Shown here piece after piece: positions 6,270 through 12,453 of a stretch of DNA of 16,777 bases. The translations under genes were made by a program, and so were the position numbers. Below the pieces are notes generated by a model. It did not search any database. It worked only from the letters and a program-made list of their open reading frames with translations, and was not told the origin of the DNA. The DNA comes from JBNGDW01 sp049975325 (GTDB taxonomy: Bacteria; Cloacimonadota; Cloacimonadia; JGIOTU-2; JBNGDW01): assembly GCA_049975325.1 (NCBI GenBank), contig JBNGDW010000030.1, positions 1-16,777 of the forward strand. Reading direction: 5' to 3'. The number at the start of each line of letters is the position of its first letter. Position 1 is the first letter of the stretch.

Positions 6270-7313
6270 ATGAACCTCCATTTTATGCGGAGAGAAGAGC
6301 ATTGGGCTAAGGTAAAATTTCTGCTTATGCCTTTCGCTCTTCTTTTTTCTTCAGTGGTAAGACAACGACGCCTTGTCTATAGCAAAGGGCTTATCAGTTC
6401 ATACAAGGCAAAAACACCAATTATAAGTATCGGAAATCTTAGCGTGGGCGGCACCGGTAAGACACCTTTCACCATATTCCTTGCCAGATATCTCCAGAAA
6501 AAAGGATATTCAGTAGCCGTATCTCATCGTGGGTATCGAGGCAAGTATGAACATGAAACAAAGTTGATTTCAGATAAAAACTCTCTACTCCCATCTGCCA
6601 GCGAAGCAGGGGATGAGCCTATGCTTCTGGCAAGGAATCTCCCTGGGATACCGGTCATTGTTGGTAAAAATCGTGCAAAGGCAATTCAATATCTTGAAAA
6701 TAGCTTTTCTCCAGATATAATAATTCTTGATGATTCGTTCCAGCACCTTTCAGTTTATCATGATTTTAATTTTGTGCTTTTTAATGCTCAAAATCCTTTT
6801 GGTAATGGTTTTCTCCTTCCCGCTGGAACACTGCGTGAACCCCTTTCTGCTTTGCGATTTGCAGATTGCATCGTTTTTAGTAACTGTGACCAGGATTACG
6901 AGCCTCCGACTCAAGTAAAAAAACATGGTAAACCAATTATCAAATCTAAGTATACTCTAAAAGAATTCGTTGCTTACCATAATGGAGTGACGACTTCCAC
7001 CTCATTCTTTTATAACAAAAGAGTTGCACTTTTATCAGGTATAGGCAATCCCTGCTCATTTGAATATTCCATACGAGAGTGTGGCATCAACTTTGTTGAA
7101 CATTATCGATTTCCTGACCATTATAATTATGTGTTTTCAACTGATATTCAGCCGATTATTGAAGAAAGTAAAGAGCGAGGTATAGAGATGCTGATCACGA
7201 CAGAGAAGGACTTTGTGAAAATGGGTAAAATTCCACCCACAGATATTCCAATCTATTACGCGAAATTATCACTTCATATCAATGAGCCTGACCTTCAGGT
7301 TCTTCCCTTTTGA
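6270..7313 (+). CDS. lpxK: Tetraacyldisaccharide 4'-kinase LpxK
   Basis: LpxK uses ATP to phosphorylate the 4' position of the tetraacyldisaccharide-1-phosphate lipid A precursor at the inner membrane. The 347-residue protein has a hydrophobic N-terminal helix (about 15-30, FLLMPFALLFSSVV). The P-loop GNLSVGGTGKTP lies at 55-66, SHRGYRGK at 85-92, and the conserved DDSFQH at 154-159 (normally DDGFQH). LPAGTLREP and a C-terminal TTEKDFVK segment complete the family signature. The start codon has no strong ribosome-binding site; a second ATG lies five codons later. Its presence means the organism makes lipid A and hence an outer membrane, even though no other lpx gene is in the window. Confidence 0.95.
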   Translation: MNLHFMRREEHWAKVKFLLMPFALLFSSVVRQRRLVYSKGLISSYKAKTPIISIGNLSVGGTGKTPFTIFLARYLQKKGYSVAVSHRGYRGKYEHETKLISDKNSLLPSASEAGDEPMLLARNLPGIPVIVGKNRAKAIQYLENSFSPDIIILDDSFQHLSVYHDFNFVLFNAQNPFGNGFLLPAGTLREPLSALRFADCIVFSNCDQDYEPPTQVKKHGKPIIKSKYTLKEFVAYHNGVTTSTSFFYNKRVALLSGIGNPCSFEYSIRECGINFVEHYRFPDHYNYVFSTDIQPIIEESKERGIEMLITTEKDFVKMGKIPPTDIPIYYAKLSLHINEPDLQVLPF

Positions 7314-7378
7314 TTGTAAATTTTGCTCCTTGTTTTGCAGAAAAAAATCCATAATTTATTTTTATAGAAAGGGTAACA

Positions 7379-8128
7379 ATGCAATTCATTGATACGCATG
7401 CTCATTTAAATTTTGAAGATTATGACCGTGACAGAAACGAGGTTATCAAACAGGCAATCCAAAATGGTGTGCTGTATATTTTGAATGTTGGGATTGATAG
7501 AAAAACTTCTGAAGAATCTATCCAACTGGCAAAGGAATATAAAGAGATTTTTGCCGCAGTAGGATGGCATCCCCATGAAGCATCGAACTTTGATGAGTCT
7601 TCACTGGAGGGTCTGATAGGCCATCCCAAGGTTGTAGCACTTGGCGAAATAGGACTGGATTACTATCGGGCGCTAAATTCAAAAAATTTGCAGAAACAGG
7701 TTTTTGACGAGCAGGTGCGTTTTGCCAAGGAACATCGATTACCTATTATTGTTCATGATAGGGATGCCCATGAGGATGTGTATGCTATCCTAAAAAAATA
7801 CAGCCCTGCAAAAGTGGTTTTCCATTGCTTCTCTGGGGATTATCATTTTGTCCAGGAGATAATCCAGTCTGGCTGGCATCTCTCGTTTACAGGTAATATC
7901 ACTTTTAATCGCTCTAAGTATTATTCTATCATAAAAGATTTGCCGCAAGATAGATTCTTTGTTGAAACCGACGCTCCATTTCTTACTCCCCATCCATTTC
8001 GTGGCAGACGAAACCGACCTGAATATGTGTTGTATATGATTGAAACAATCTCCCAGTTTCGGAATGATACTCCTTCTCATATTGCAAGAATTACTACAGA
8101 TAATGCGAAAAATTTTTTTGAAGTTTAG
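7379..8128 (+). CDS. tatD: TatD family metal-dependent deoxyribonuclease
   Basis: This 249-residue TatD-family hydrolase is a TIM barrel binding two metal ions with DNase/exonuclease activity in characterised members. The metal ligands are all present: H7 and H9 (DTHAHL), E90 (GEIGLDYY), H126 (IIVHDRDA), H149 (FHCFSG) and D198 (ETDAPFLTP). The tail RGRRNRPEYV is characteristic. AAGGG lies before the ATG. Length is normal and nothing is missing. It sits after lpxK with 65 bases between. Whether it acts in DNA repair or as a quality-control enzyme here cannot be told. Confidence 0.94.
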   Translation: MQFIDTHAHLNFEDYDRDRNEVIKQAIQNGVLYILNVGIDRKTSEESIQLAKEYKEIFAAVGWHPHEASNFDESSLEGLIGHPKVVALGEIGLDYYRALNSKNLQKQVFDEQVRFAKEHRLPIIVHDRDAHEDVYAILKKYSPAKVVFHCFSGDYHFVQEIIQSGWHLSFTGNITFNRSKYYSIIKDLPQDRFFVETDAPFLTPHPFRGRRNRPEYVLYMIETISQFRNDTPSHIARITTDNAKNFFEV

Positions 8129-8171
8129 AAAACTTGACTAAGAAGATTAGTATCTTTCGTATGGCACCAAA

Positions 8172-8189
8172 ATCCGACAACTGGCGGAT
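8172..8189. repeat. TCCGCC-N4-GGCGGA palindrome, copy 3 (degenerate)
   Basis: ATCCGAC-AACT-GGCGGAT is the same palindrome with one mismatch in the stem. It lies about 25 bases upstream of the ferredoxin's ribosome-binding site. Confidence 0.6.
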
Positions 8190-8222
8190 TTGTATAAATA
8201 GAAATATAATTCGGGAGGTATA

Positions 8223-8393
8223 ATGGCAGTAAACATTGACAAGGATAAGTGTACAGGATGTGGCACCTGCGTAGATGTATGTCCCAGCGGTGCCCTCTCA
8301 CTTGTAGATGAGAAGACTGTGTGTGATCCGGATTTGTGCATTGATTGCTATATTTGCATCCCAGAATGTCCTGAAGAAGCCATTTCAGAATAG
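8223..8393 (+). CDS. Small 2[4Fe-4S] ferredoxin
   Basis: This 56-residue clostridial-type ferredoxin transfers electrons through two [4Fe-4S] clusters in the cytoplasm. The first binding motif is C10-x2-C13-x2-C16-x3-C20-P and the second C39-x2-C42-x2-C45-x3-C49-P. The internal symmetry of the family is plain (KCTGCGTCVDVCP against LCIDCYICIPECP). An extra cysteine, C34, lies between the motifs. The start is certain: GGGAGGT is ideally spaced before ATG 8223. It stands alone between tatD and mltD with no redox enzyme beside it, so its partner is unknown. The length is at the short end of the family but complete. The acidic composition suits a low-potential carrier. Confidence 0.95.
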   Translation: MAVNIDKDKCTGCGTCVDVCPSGALSLVDEKTVCDPDLCIDCYICIPECPEEAISE

Positions 8394-8445
8394 TTTCCGT
8401 AAACAAGCTATCCCACCAGTTTCAAATATATTGATAAAGGGCTGG

Positions 8446-8461
8446 TCCGCCGGCTGGCGGA
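8446..8461. repeat. TCCGCC-N4-GGCGGA palindrome, copy 4
   Basis: A perfect 6-bp stem with loop GGCT, identical in core to copy 1, lies 20 bases before the mltD start codon and after the ferredoxin stop. Confidence 0.78.
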
Positions 8462-8481
8462 TAGATATATTTTACCGGAAA

Positions 8482-9963
8482 ATGAAAAAAGGGTGCTTTA
8501 TACTTATTTTGTTAAGCATCTCTCTTGCAGGATGTGCTCATTATCAGGGAGTTTCTCCGAAATATAGGGATAATACTGGCTCATTTAGAGAAGTTTCCGA
8601 CATATCCTCTCTTCCAGAGGATAGTCTGCAGTGCCTTATTGCTGACTATGACAAGACTATATCTGCATTACAAGCAGAAATTGATTCTCTTTCATCTTAC
8701 ATACAGAGTCTCGAGGATTCAATCCGATTTTTGAACAGCACTGTGCGGCTGAGAAACCATTCAGAATTTCCAGATTCTCTCATCTTTGCTGGCTATACAT
8801 TTGATCTGACAAATGATAGATTGCTTCAGAAATTTAAGTATTGGTATGAGCAAGAGGTGAAATATGCATACAGGTATATCCCGAGAAGGGGAAAGTACTT
8901 TCCAGTAATTGAGGAGATCCTGCAAGGATATAACCTGCACGAGGACCTTAAATACCTTGCTGTTGCCGAAAGTTATCTCAATCCTTTCGCAAAGTCAGCA
9001 GCAGGTGCTCTGGGATACTGGCAATTTATAGAATCTACAGCCAAATATTATGGTCTAACTGTAAATCATTTTGTTGATCTTCGCATGGACATATTTGCCT
9101 CTACCGACGCTGCCTGTAGATACATTCTAAGCAGCTATAATGAGCTTAAAAGTATAGGAGCTGATGATATGCTTCTCGCAATGTGCTCATTTAATGCTGG
9201 GCTGGGTAATATCAAAAGAGTGATTCGGGAGCAAGGTGGCAAGGATTTTTTTAGTTTGATCCAATATAAGATTGAAACTGATAATTATATATGGCGTGCT
9301 CTTGCTATAAAATACATCTTTGAAAATGAGGATAAAATCTTTACTAAAAGCCTTAAGAAAGAGGAAAACCTTCTTGAAACCTGCAAGCCCGTCTCTCTTA
9401 CCCTGAAAGGCTACTATAAACTTGATGAGTGGGCACAAGCCCAGGGAACTGTGATAAGGAAGGTGTGGGAACTTAACCCTTGGATAAAGATCTACGAGCG
9501 AAAGCAATATCAGTGGTCACCGATAAATGATATAGTTTTACCACCTGGAACTTATACTGTGCTTCTCCCGAGAGACGCTGATCCCAATCCAGGGGAAGTA
9601 GCAGCCATAGAAAAACAATTCTTGCAAGAGAACCAGGGATATTATGCAGTGGAACATATTGTAAAATCAGGGGAAAACCTTACTCTCATTGCTCGGCGCT
9701 ATAATACTACAGTTTCGGAACTGATGCGGATAAATGGGCTTTCCTCCTCAACGATTTATCCAGGGCAGCGGCTGGCGGTTTTTTCCTCAGGCTCGAATAA
9801 AAATAATTATTATGTAGTTAAAAAAGGAGATTCACTTTATGGGATAGCCCAAAGACTTGGAGTCTCTCCTCAAACTCTAATCAGGCAAAATAACCTTACC
9901 GTTTATGAACAAGGCGGTTCCACTATAGTCTATATATATCCAGGGCAGAAGCTTTATTATTAA
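8482..9963 (+). CDS. mltD: MltD-like lytic murein transglycosylase lipoprotein with two LysM domains
   Basis: This 493-residue protein cleaves peptidoglycan glycan strands to 1,6-anhydro ends. It begins with a lipoprotein signal (MKKGCFILILLSISLAGC) whose lipobox LAGC gives lipidated C18. A helical, probably coiled-coil stretch follows (about 52-90). The SLT domain (about 140-260) carries the catalytic glutamate E163 in AVAESYLNPFAKS, then GYWQFIESTAKYYGL and SFNAGLGN. Two LysM peptidoglycan-binding domains close it (about 387-434 and 443-493; each has GDSL/GENL and YPGQ motifs). ATG 8482 was chosen because it opens the signal peptide; the open frame back to 8308 overlaps the ferredoxin gene and is not coding. 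The ribosome-binding site is weak (CCGGAAA). Confidence 0.93.
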   Translation: MKKGCFILILLSISLAGCAHYQGVSPKYRDNTGSFREVSDISSLPEDSLQCLIADYDKTISALQAEIDSLSSYIQSLEDSIRFLNSTVRLRNHSEFPDSLIFAGYTFDLTNDRLLQKFKYWYEQEVKYAYRYIPRRGKYFPVIEEILQGYNLHEDLKYLAVAESYLNPFAKSAAGALGYWQFIESTAKYYGLTVNHFVDLRMDIFASTDAACRYILSSYNELKSIGADDMLLAMCSFNAGLGNIKRVIREQGGKDFFSLIQYKIETDNYIWRALAIKYIFENEDKIFTKSLKKEENLLETCKPVSLTLKGYYKLDEWAQAQGTVIRKVWELNPWIKIYERKQYQWSPINDIVLPPGTYTVLLPRDADPNPGEVAAIEKQFLQENQGYYAVEHIVKSGENLTLIARRYNTTVSELMRINGLSSSTIYPGQRLAVFSSGSNKNNYYVVKKGDSLYGIAQRLGVSPQTLIRQNNLTVYEQGGSTIVYIYPGQKLYY

Positions 9964-10068
9964 AAAATACTTTATTTGGGATAAGTTATCATAAATTTGG
10001 GTCTCATAAAAGGTAAACACAAAAAGCTTGACTGAATACAGGCAGAGGTATATTTTATAAGATACTTT
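9964..10068 (+). promoter_or_regulatory. tRNA promoter region (TTGACT-17-TATTTT)
   Basis: TTGACT (10028-10033), exactly 17 bases, and TATTTT (10051-10056) place transcription start near 10063, a few bases before tRNA-Pro. The upstream part of the gap (9964-10027) shows nothing else and no clear terminator for mltD. Confidence 0.65.
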
Positions 10069-10146
10069 CGGGGTGTGGCGCAGTTCGGCTAGCGCGCTTG
10101 AATGGGGTTCAAGAGGTCCCGAGTTCAAATCTCGGCACCCCGACCA
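10069..10146 (+). tRNA. tRNA-Pro (anticodon GGG)
   Basis: All arms fold. The acceptor stem is CGGGGTG with CACCCCG. The D arm is GCGC...GCGC. The anticodon stem is CTTGA/TCAAG with loop ATGGGGT, giving anticodon GGG. The T arm is CCGAG-TTCAAAT-CTCGG. Discriminator A (10143) is followed by an encoded CCA (10144-10146). It reads the CCC and CCU proline codons. Confidence 0.96.
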
Positions 10147-10170
10147 GATTTTGCTCCGCATCAACTTTGT

Positions 10171-10247
10171 GGTGGGTGTAGCTCAGTTGGCAGAGCACAA
10201 GATTGTGGCTCTTGTGGCCGTGGGTTCAAGTCCCATCACCCACCCCA
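10171..10247 (+). tRNA. tRNA-His (anticodon GTG)
   Basis: The acceptor stem GTGGGTG pairs with CACCCAC. The extra 5' G (G-1, 10171) that marks histidine tRNAs sits opposite C73 (10244). The D arm is GCTC...GAGC, the anticodon arm CAAGA-TTGTGGC-TCTTG (anticodon GTG), and the T arm GTGGG-TTCAAGT-CCCAT with a G-T closing pair. CCA is encoded (10245-10247). It lies 24 bases after tRNA-Pro and is probably co-transcribed. Confidence 0.96.
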
Positions 10248-10315
10248 TTGCTATTACCTGATTTTCCCTTTCTGATTCCTTATTACTTCCTTGACACCGT
10301 TAATCGCAGTGGCTC

Positions 10316-10357
10316 AATGCAAAATACAGAATGCAAACTGAAAAATGCAAAATAGAA
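10316..10357 (-). repeat. Left 14-bp iterons of four-helix-bundle remnant module
   Basis: Three contiguous 14-bp units each begin AATGCAAA: AATGCAAAATACAG, AATGCAAACTGAAA and AATGCAAAATAGAA. They are inverted relative to the TTTGCAAT units on the other side of the gene remnant. The last unit contains the start codon (10345) of the remnant ORF. Confidence 0.72.
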
Positions 10358-10452
10358 TAGATTTATCGGAACGGTTATTAGACTTCGCAGCAAGTAGCAT
10401 TAAAAAAATTGTTGCAAAATCTGTAATCACTGCGAAAGGAGATGGAAAATGA
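10345..10452 (+). pseudogene. Four-helix-bundle gene remnant, internally deleted
   Basis: This 35-residue reading frame joins the family's N-terminal segment (IDLSERLLDFAASSIK) directly and in frame to its C-terminal segment (IVAKSVITAKGDGK). The middle of a protein that is normally about 120 residues is missing. Comparison with 10503-10643, which still has the YWLK segment and the same C-terminus, shows what was lost. The start ATG lies inside the last left iteron. A stable four-helix bundle cannot form from this product, so it is called a remnant, though the frame is open. Confidence 0.7.
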
Positions 10453-10502
10453 TTTTGCAATTTGCACTTTGCAATCTTCACTTTGCAATGGAGCGAAGCG
10501 AC
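10404..10502 (+). repeat. 99-bp direct repeat, copy A (C-terminus plus right iterons)
   Basis: Copy A covers the codons for IVAKSVITAKGDG and the right-flank iterons GATTTTGCAAT, TTGCACTTTGCAAT and CTTCACTTTGCAAT (10451-10489), then the tail GGAGCGAAGCGAC. It differs from copy B (10595-10693) at about three positions, all transitions in the coding part. The iterons and tail are identical. Confidence 0.9.
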
Positions 10503-10643
10503 AGGTCATTATATTGGCTTAAACAGGTAGAGAGAACTGGCTTAATTTTAGGCAACGAGTCAAAAGCATTGGTGGATGAAGCTAATGAATTGACAAAAAT
10601 TGTTGCAAAATCCGTAATCACTGCGAAGGGAGATGGAAGATGA
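10503..10643 (+). pseudogene. Four-helix-bundle C-terminal fragment
   Basis: The fragment encodes SLYWLKQVERTGLILGNESK then ALVDEANELT and the same C-terminus as the previous remnant. It matches the last two helices of the four-helix-bundle family (YWLK followed by the EL..I..KSI.TAK helix). The N-terminal half is absent. An ATG at 10449, overlapping the TGA of the previous remnant, opens this frame through the iteron array (reading MILQFALCNLHFAMERSD), but that prefix is translated repeat, not family sequence. Confidence 0.75.
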
Positions 10644-10693
10644 TTTTGCAATTTGCACTTTGCAATCTTCACTTTGCAATGGAGCGAAGCGAC
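10595..10693 (+). repeat. 99-bp direct repeat, copy B
   Basis: This is the second copy of 10404-10502, offset by 191 bases. Its iteron array and GGAGCGAAGCGAC tail lie 76 bases before the nucleoside kinase start. The remaining gap, 10694-10769, shows no promoter that I can support. Confidence 0.9.
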
Positions 10694-10769
10694 TATCTTG
10701 CCCTTTGGGAAATCACCTTTGGCGACTTCGTGAATACAAGCCTTAATTGTCTCTTTTCAAATTATAATT

Positions 10770-12431
10770 ATGAAAATAAGTCTCGTAAAAAATGGTGCTA
10801 TTACCAAAAGTATACAATGTGAAAAAGGGACCACAGCCCTTTCCATATTGAAAAAAGAACCCATCCACTCAAAGTATATTATAACAGTCGCAAGGGTAAA
10901 CAATCTCGTAGTAAGTCTACTGGCACCTATAGAGAAGGATTGTCGTCTTGAGTTCCTTGATATTAGCACCCAAGAGGGATTAAGGGTTTACCAGGATTCA
11001 CTCGTTTTTGTGCTTTATAGAGCGGCAAATGAGCTTTTTGGTACATCTCGGGTAGAGGTAAAACATTCTCTGGCTGATGGATATTATATCGAAATTTTTT
11101 CCCGATTTCTTCTCACAGAAAGTGATACCGAAAAACTAAAAGAGCGAATGACTGCTTTAATAAAGGAAGATGAACCCTTCGTAAGAAAGCGGATGCCACT
11201 ATATAAGATAGCGGAACAATTTTCTAAGAATTCACCCACCTGGAAGCTGCTTCAATATAGCCCCCAGCAGGAACTAACCCTCTATCAATATGGTTCGGTT
11301 GTTAGCTACTTTGTGGTCCCGCTTGTGCCATCGGCAGGATTTTTATCAATTTTTGATATCCATTATCTGCCGCCTGGCTTGATTCTGCGGTTTCCTACCC
11401 GACAGCACCCTGATAGGATTGGTACTTTTGTGCACCAGCCAAATCTGCTTAAAATATTTACAGAGTACGAGAGGTGGGGAGAGATTCTGGGCGTTTCTTA
11501 TGTTGCTTCTCTCAATAAAAAAGTGGAAAATTTTGAGATAGAAGAAATCATCCAGGTTTCTGAAGCCTTGCATGAGAAAAAAATTGCTCAAATCGCAGAT
11601 GATATTTATGAGAACCGCGATTCAGTGCGAGTTATAATGATTTCTGGTCCCTCCGCCTCTGGCAAGACAACCTTTGCGAAGCGTCTTGCAATTCAACTGA
11701 AAACAAATGGATTGTCCTCAAAGATAGTCTCGCTCGATGATTATTTTGTAGAAAGAGAAAAAACCCCTTTGGATAAATACGGGAGACATGACTACGAATC
11801 GATAGATGCATTAGAGAAAGATTTGATAGACAAACAAATTTCCGCGCTTCTTGCTGGAGAAGAAGTGCAAATTCCCAAATATAATTTTATTGAAGGCAAA
11901 CGGGAGCCATGGGGCACACCATACCGGTTAAAGAAAAATGAATTGCTTATTGTGGAAGGGATTCATGGGCTAAACGATACTCTTACGCCATCAGTGCCGG
12001 CAAAACAAAAATATAAAATTTATGTGAGTGCTTTGACACAACTTAATCTGGATAATCTAAATCGTATTTCTACATCAGACACAAGAATTATCCGAAGAAT
12101 TGTTCGTGATGCCTTTTCCCGTGGGCATACTCCCCAGGAAACGCTTAATAGGTGGGATTCTATTCGTGCTGGAGAACAAAAATATATCTTTACTTTTCAA
12201 GAAGAATCAGATGCAATGTTTAACTCTGCGCTGGTATACGAATTAGGCGTCCTTAGAACCTATGCAATTCCTGAACTAAAGAAAGTTTCACCCGAATATC
12301 CAGAATATAGCGAAGCCCAGAGACTGATAGATATCCTCTCATTTTTCCATCCCATATCCGAAAAGTCTATTCCACTTAATTCTATAATCTGGGAGTTTAT
12401 TGGAAATAGGGCTTTAGCCCGGCAAGAATAG
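10770..12431 (+). CDS. TGS-domain nucleoside kinase (uridine kinase-like)
   Basis: This 553-residue two-part protein has an N-terminal half that resembles the front of threonyl-tRNA synthetase. It opens with a TGS-like beta-grasp segment (about 1-65), then a domain like the tRNA synthetase editing/SAD region (about 70-240), which includes AANELFG and VKHSLADGYYIEI. The C-terminal half is a uridine kinase/phosphoribulokinase-type P-loop kinase. It has the Walker A motif GPSASGKTT (about 293-301), DDYFVERE (about 324) and VEGIHGLND (about 394). Such fusions are known and annotated as nucleoside kinases, probably phosphorylating uridine or cytidine; the synthetase-like half has no settled role. 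The ATG lacks a visible ribosome-binding site, but the beta-grasp homology begins right there. Confidence 0.87.
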   Translation: MKISLVKNGAITKSIQCEKGTTALSILKKEPIHSKYIITVARVNNLVVSLLAPIEKDCRLEFLDISTQEGLRVYQDSLVFVLYRAANELFGTSRVEVKHSLADGYYIEIFSRFLLTESDTEKLKERMTALIKEDEPFVRKRMPLYKIAEQFSKNSPTWKLLQYSPQQELTLYQYGSVVSYFVVPLVPSAGFLSIFDIHYLPPGLILRFPTRQHPDRIGTFVHQPNLLKIFTEYERWGEILGVSYVASLNKKVENFEIEEIIQVSEALHEKKIAQIADDIYENRDSVRVIMISGPSASGKTTFAKRLAIQLKTNGLSSKIVSLDDYFVEREKTPLDKYGRHDYESIDALEKDLIDKQISALLAGEEVQIPKYNFIEGKREPWGTPYRLKKNELLIVEGIHGLNDTLTPSVPAKQKYKIYVSALTQLNLDNLNRISTSDTRIIRRIVRDAFSRGHTPQETLNRWDSIRAGEQKYIFTFQEESDAMFNSALVYELGVLRTYAIPELKKVSPEYPEYSEAQRLIDILSFFHPISEKSIPLNSIIWEFIGNRALARQE

Positions 12432-12453
12432 ATTGGGTTGAAATAAGATCTTA

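Noticed and set aside
8134..8162. Promoter starting at TTGACT 8134 for the ferredoxin
   Set aside because: No recognisable -10 lies at 16-18 bases.
8308..8481. N-terminal extension of mltD over the ferredoxin gene
   Set aside because: The lipoprotein signal peptide starts at ATG 8482, and the upstream frame is antagonistic to a complete ferredoxin in another frame.
10073..10261. 62-codon frame over the tRNA genes, and the antisense frame 9877-10164
   Set aside because: Both are explained by two well-folded tRNAs.
10291..10319. Promoter starting at TTGACA 10291
   Set aside because: The sequence at the correct spacing (TCAATG or nearby) is not a usable -10.
10404..10693. CRISPR array
   Set aside because: Only two long direct repeats with coding content and a single spacer-like gap; the 14-bp units are contiguous, with no spacers.
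10747..10768. TATAAT at 10763 as promoter of the nucleoside kinase
   Set aside because: Transcription would start after the ATG at 10770, and there is no -35 at proper spacing.
10640..10822. 60-codon frame beginning in the second iteron array
   Set aside because: It is translated repeat followed by sequence overlapping the kinase start, with no family similarity.
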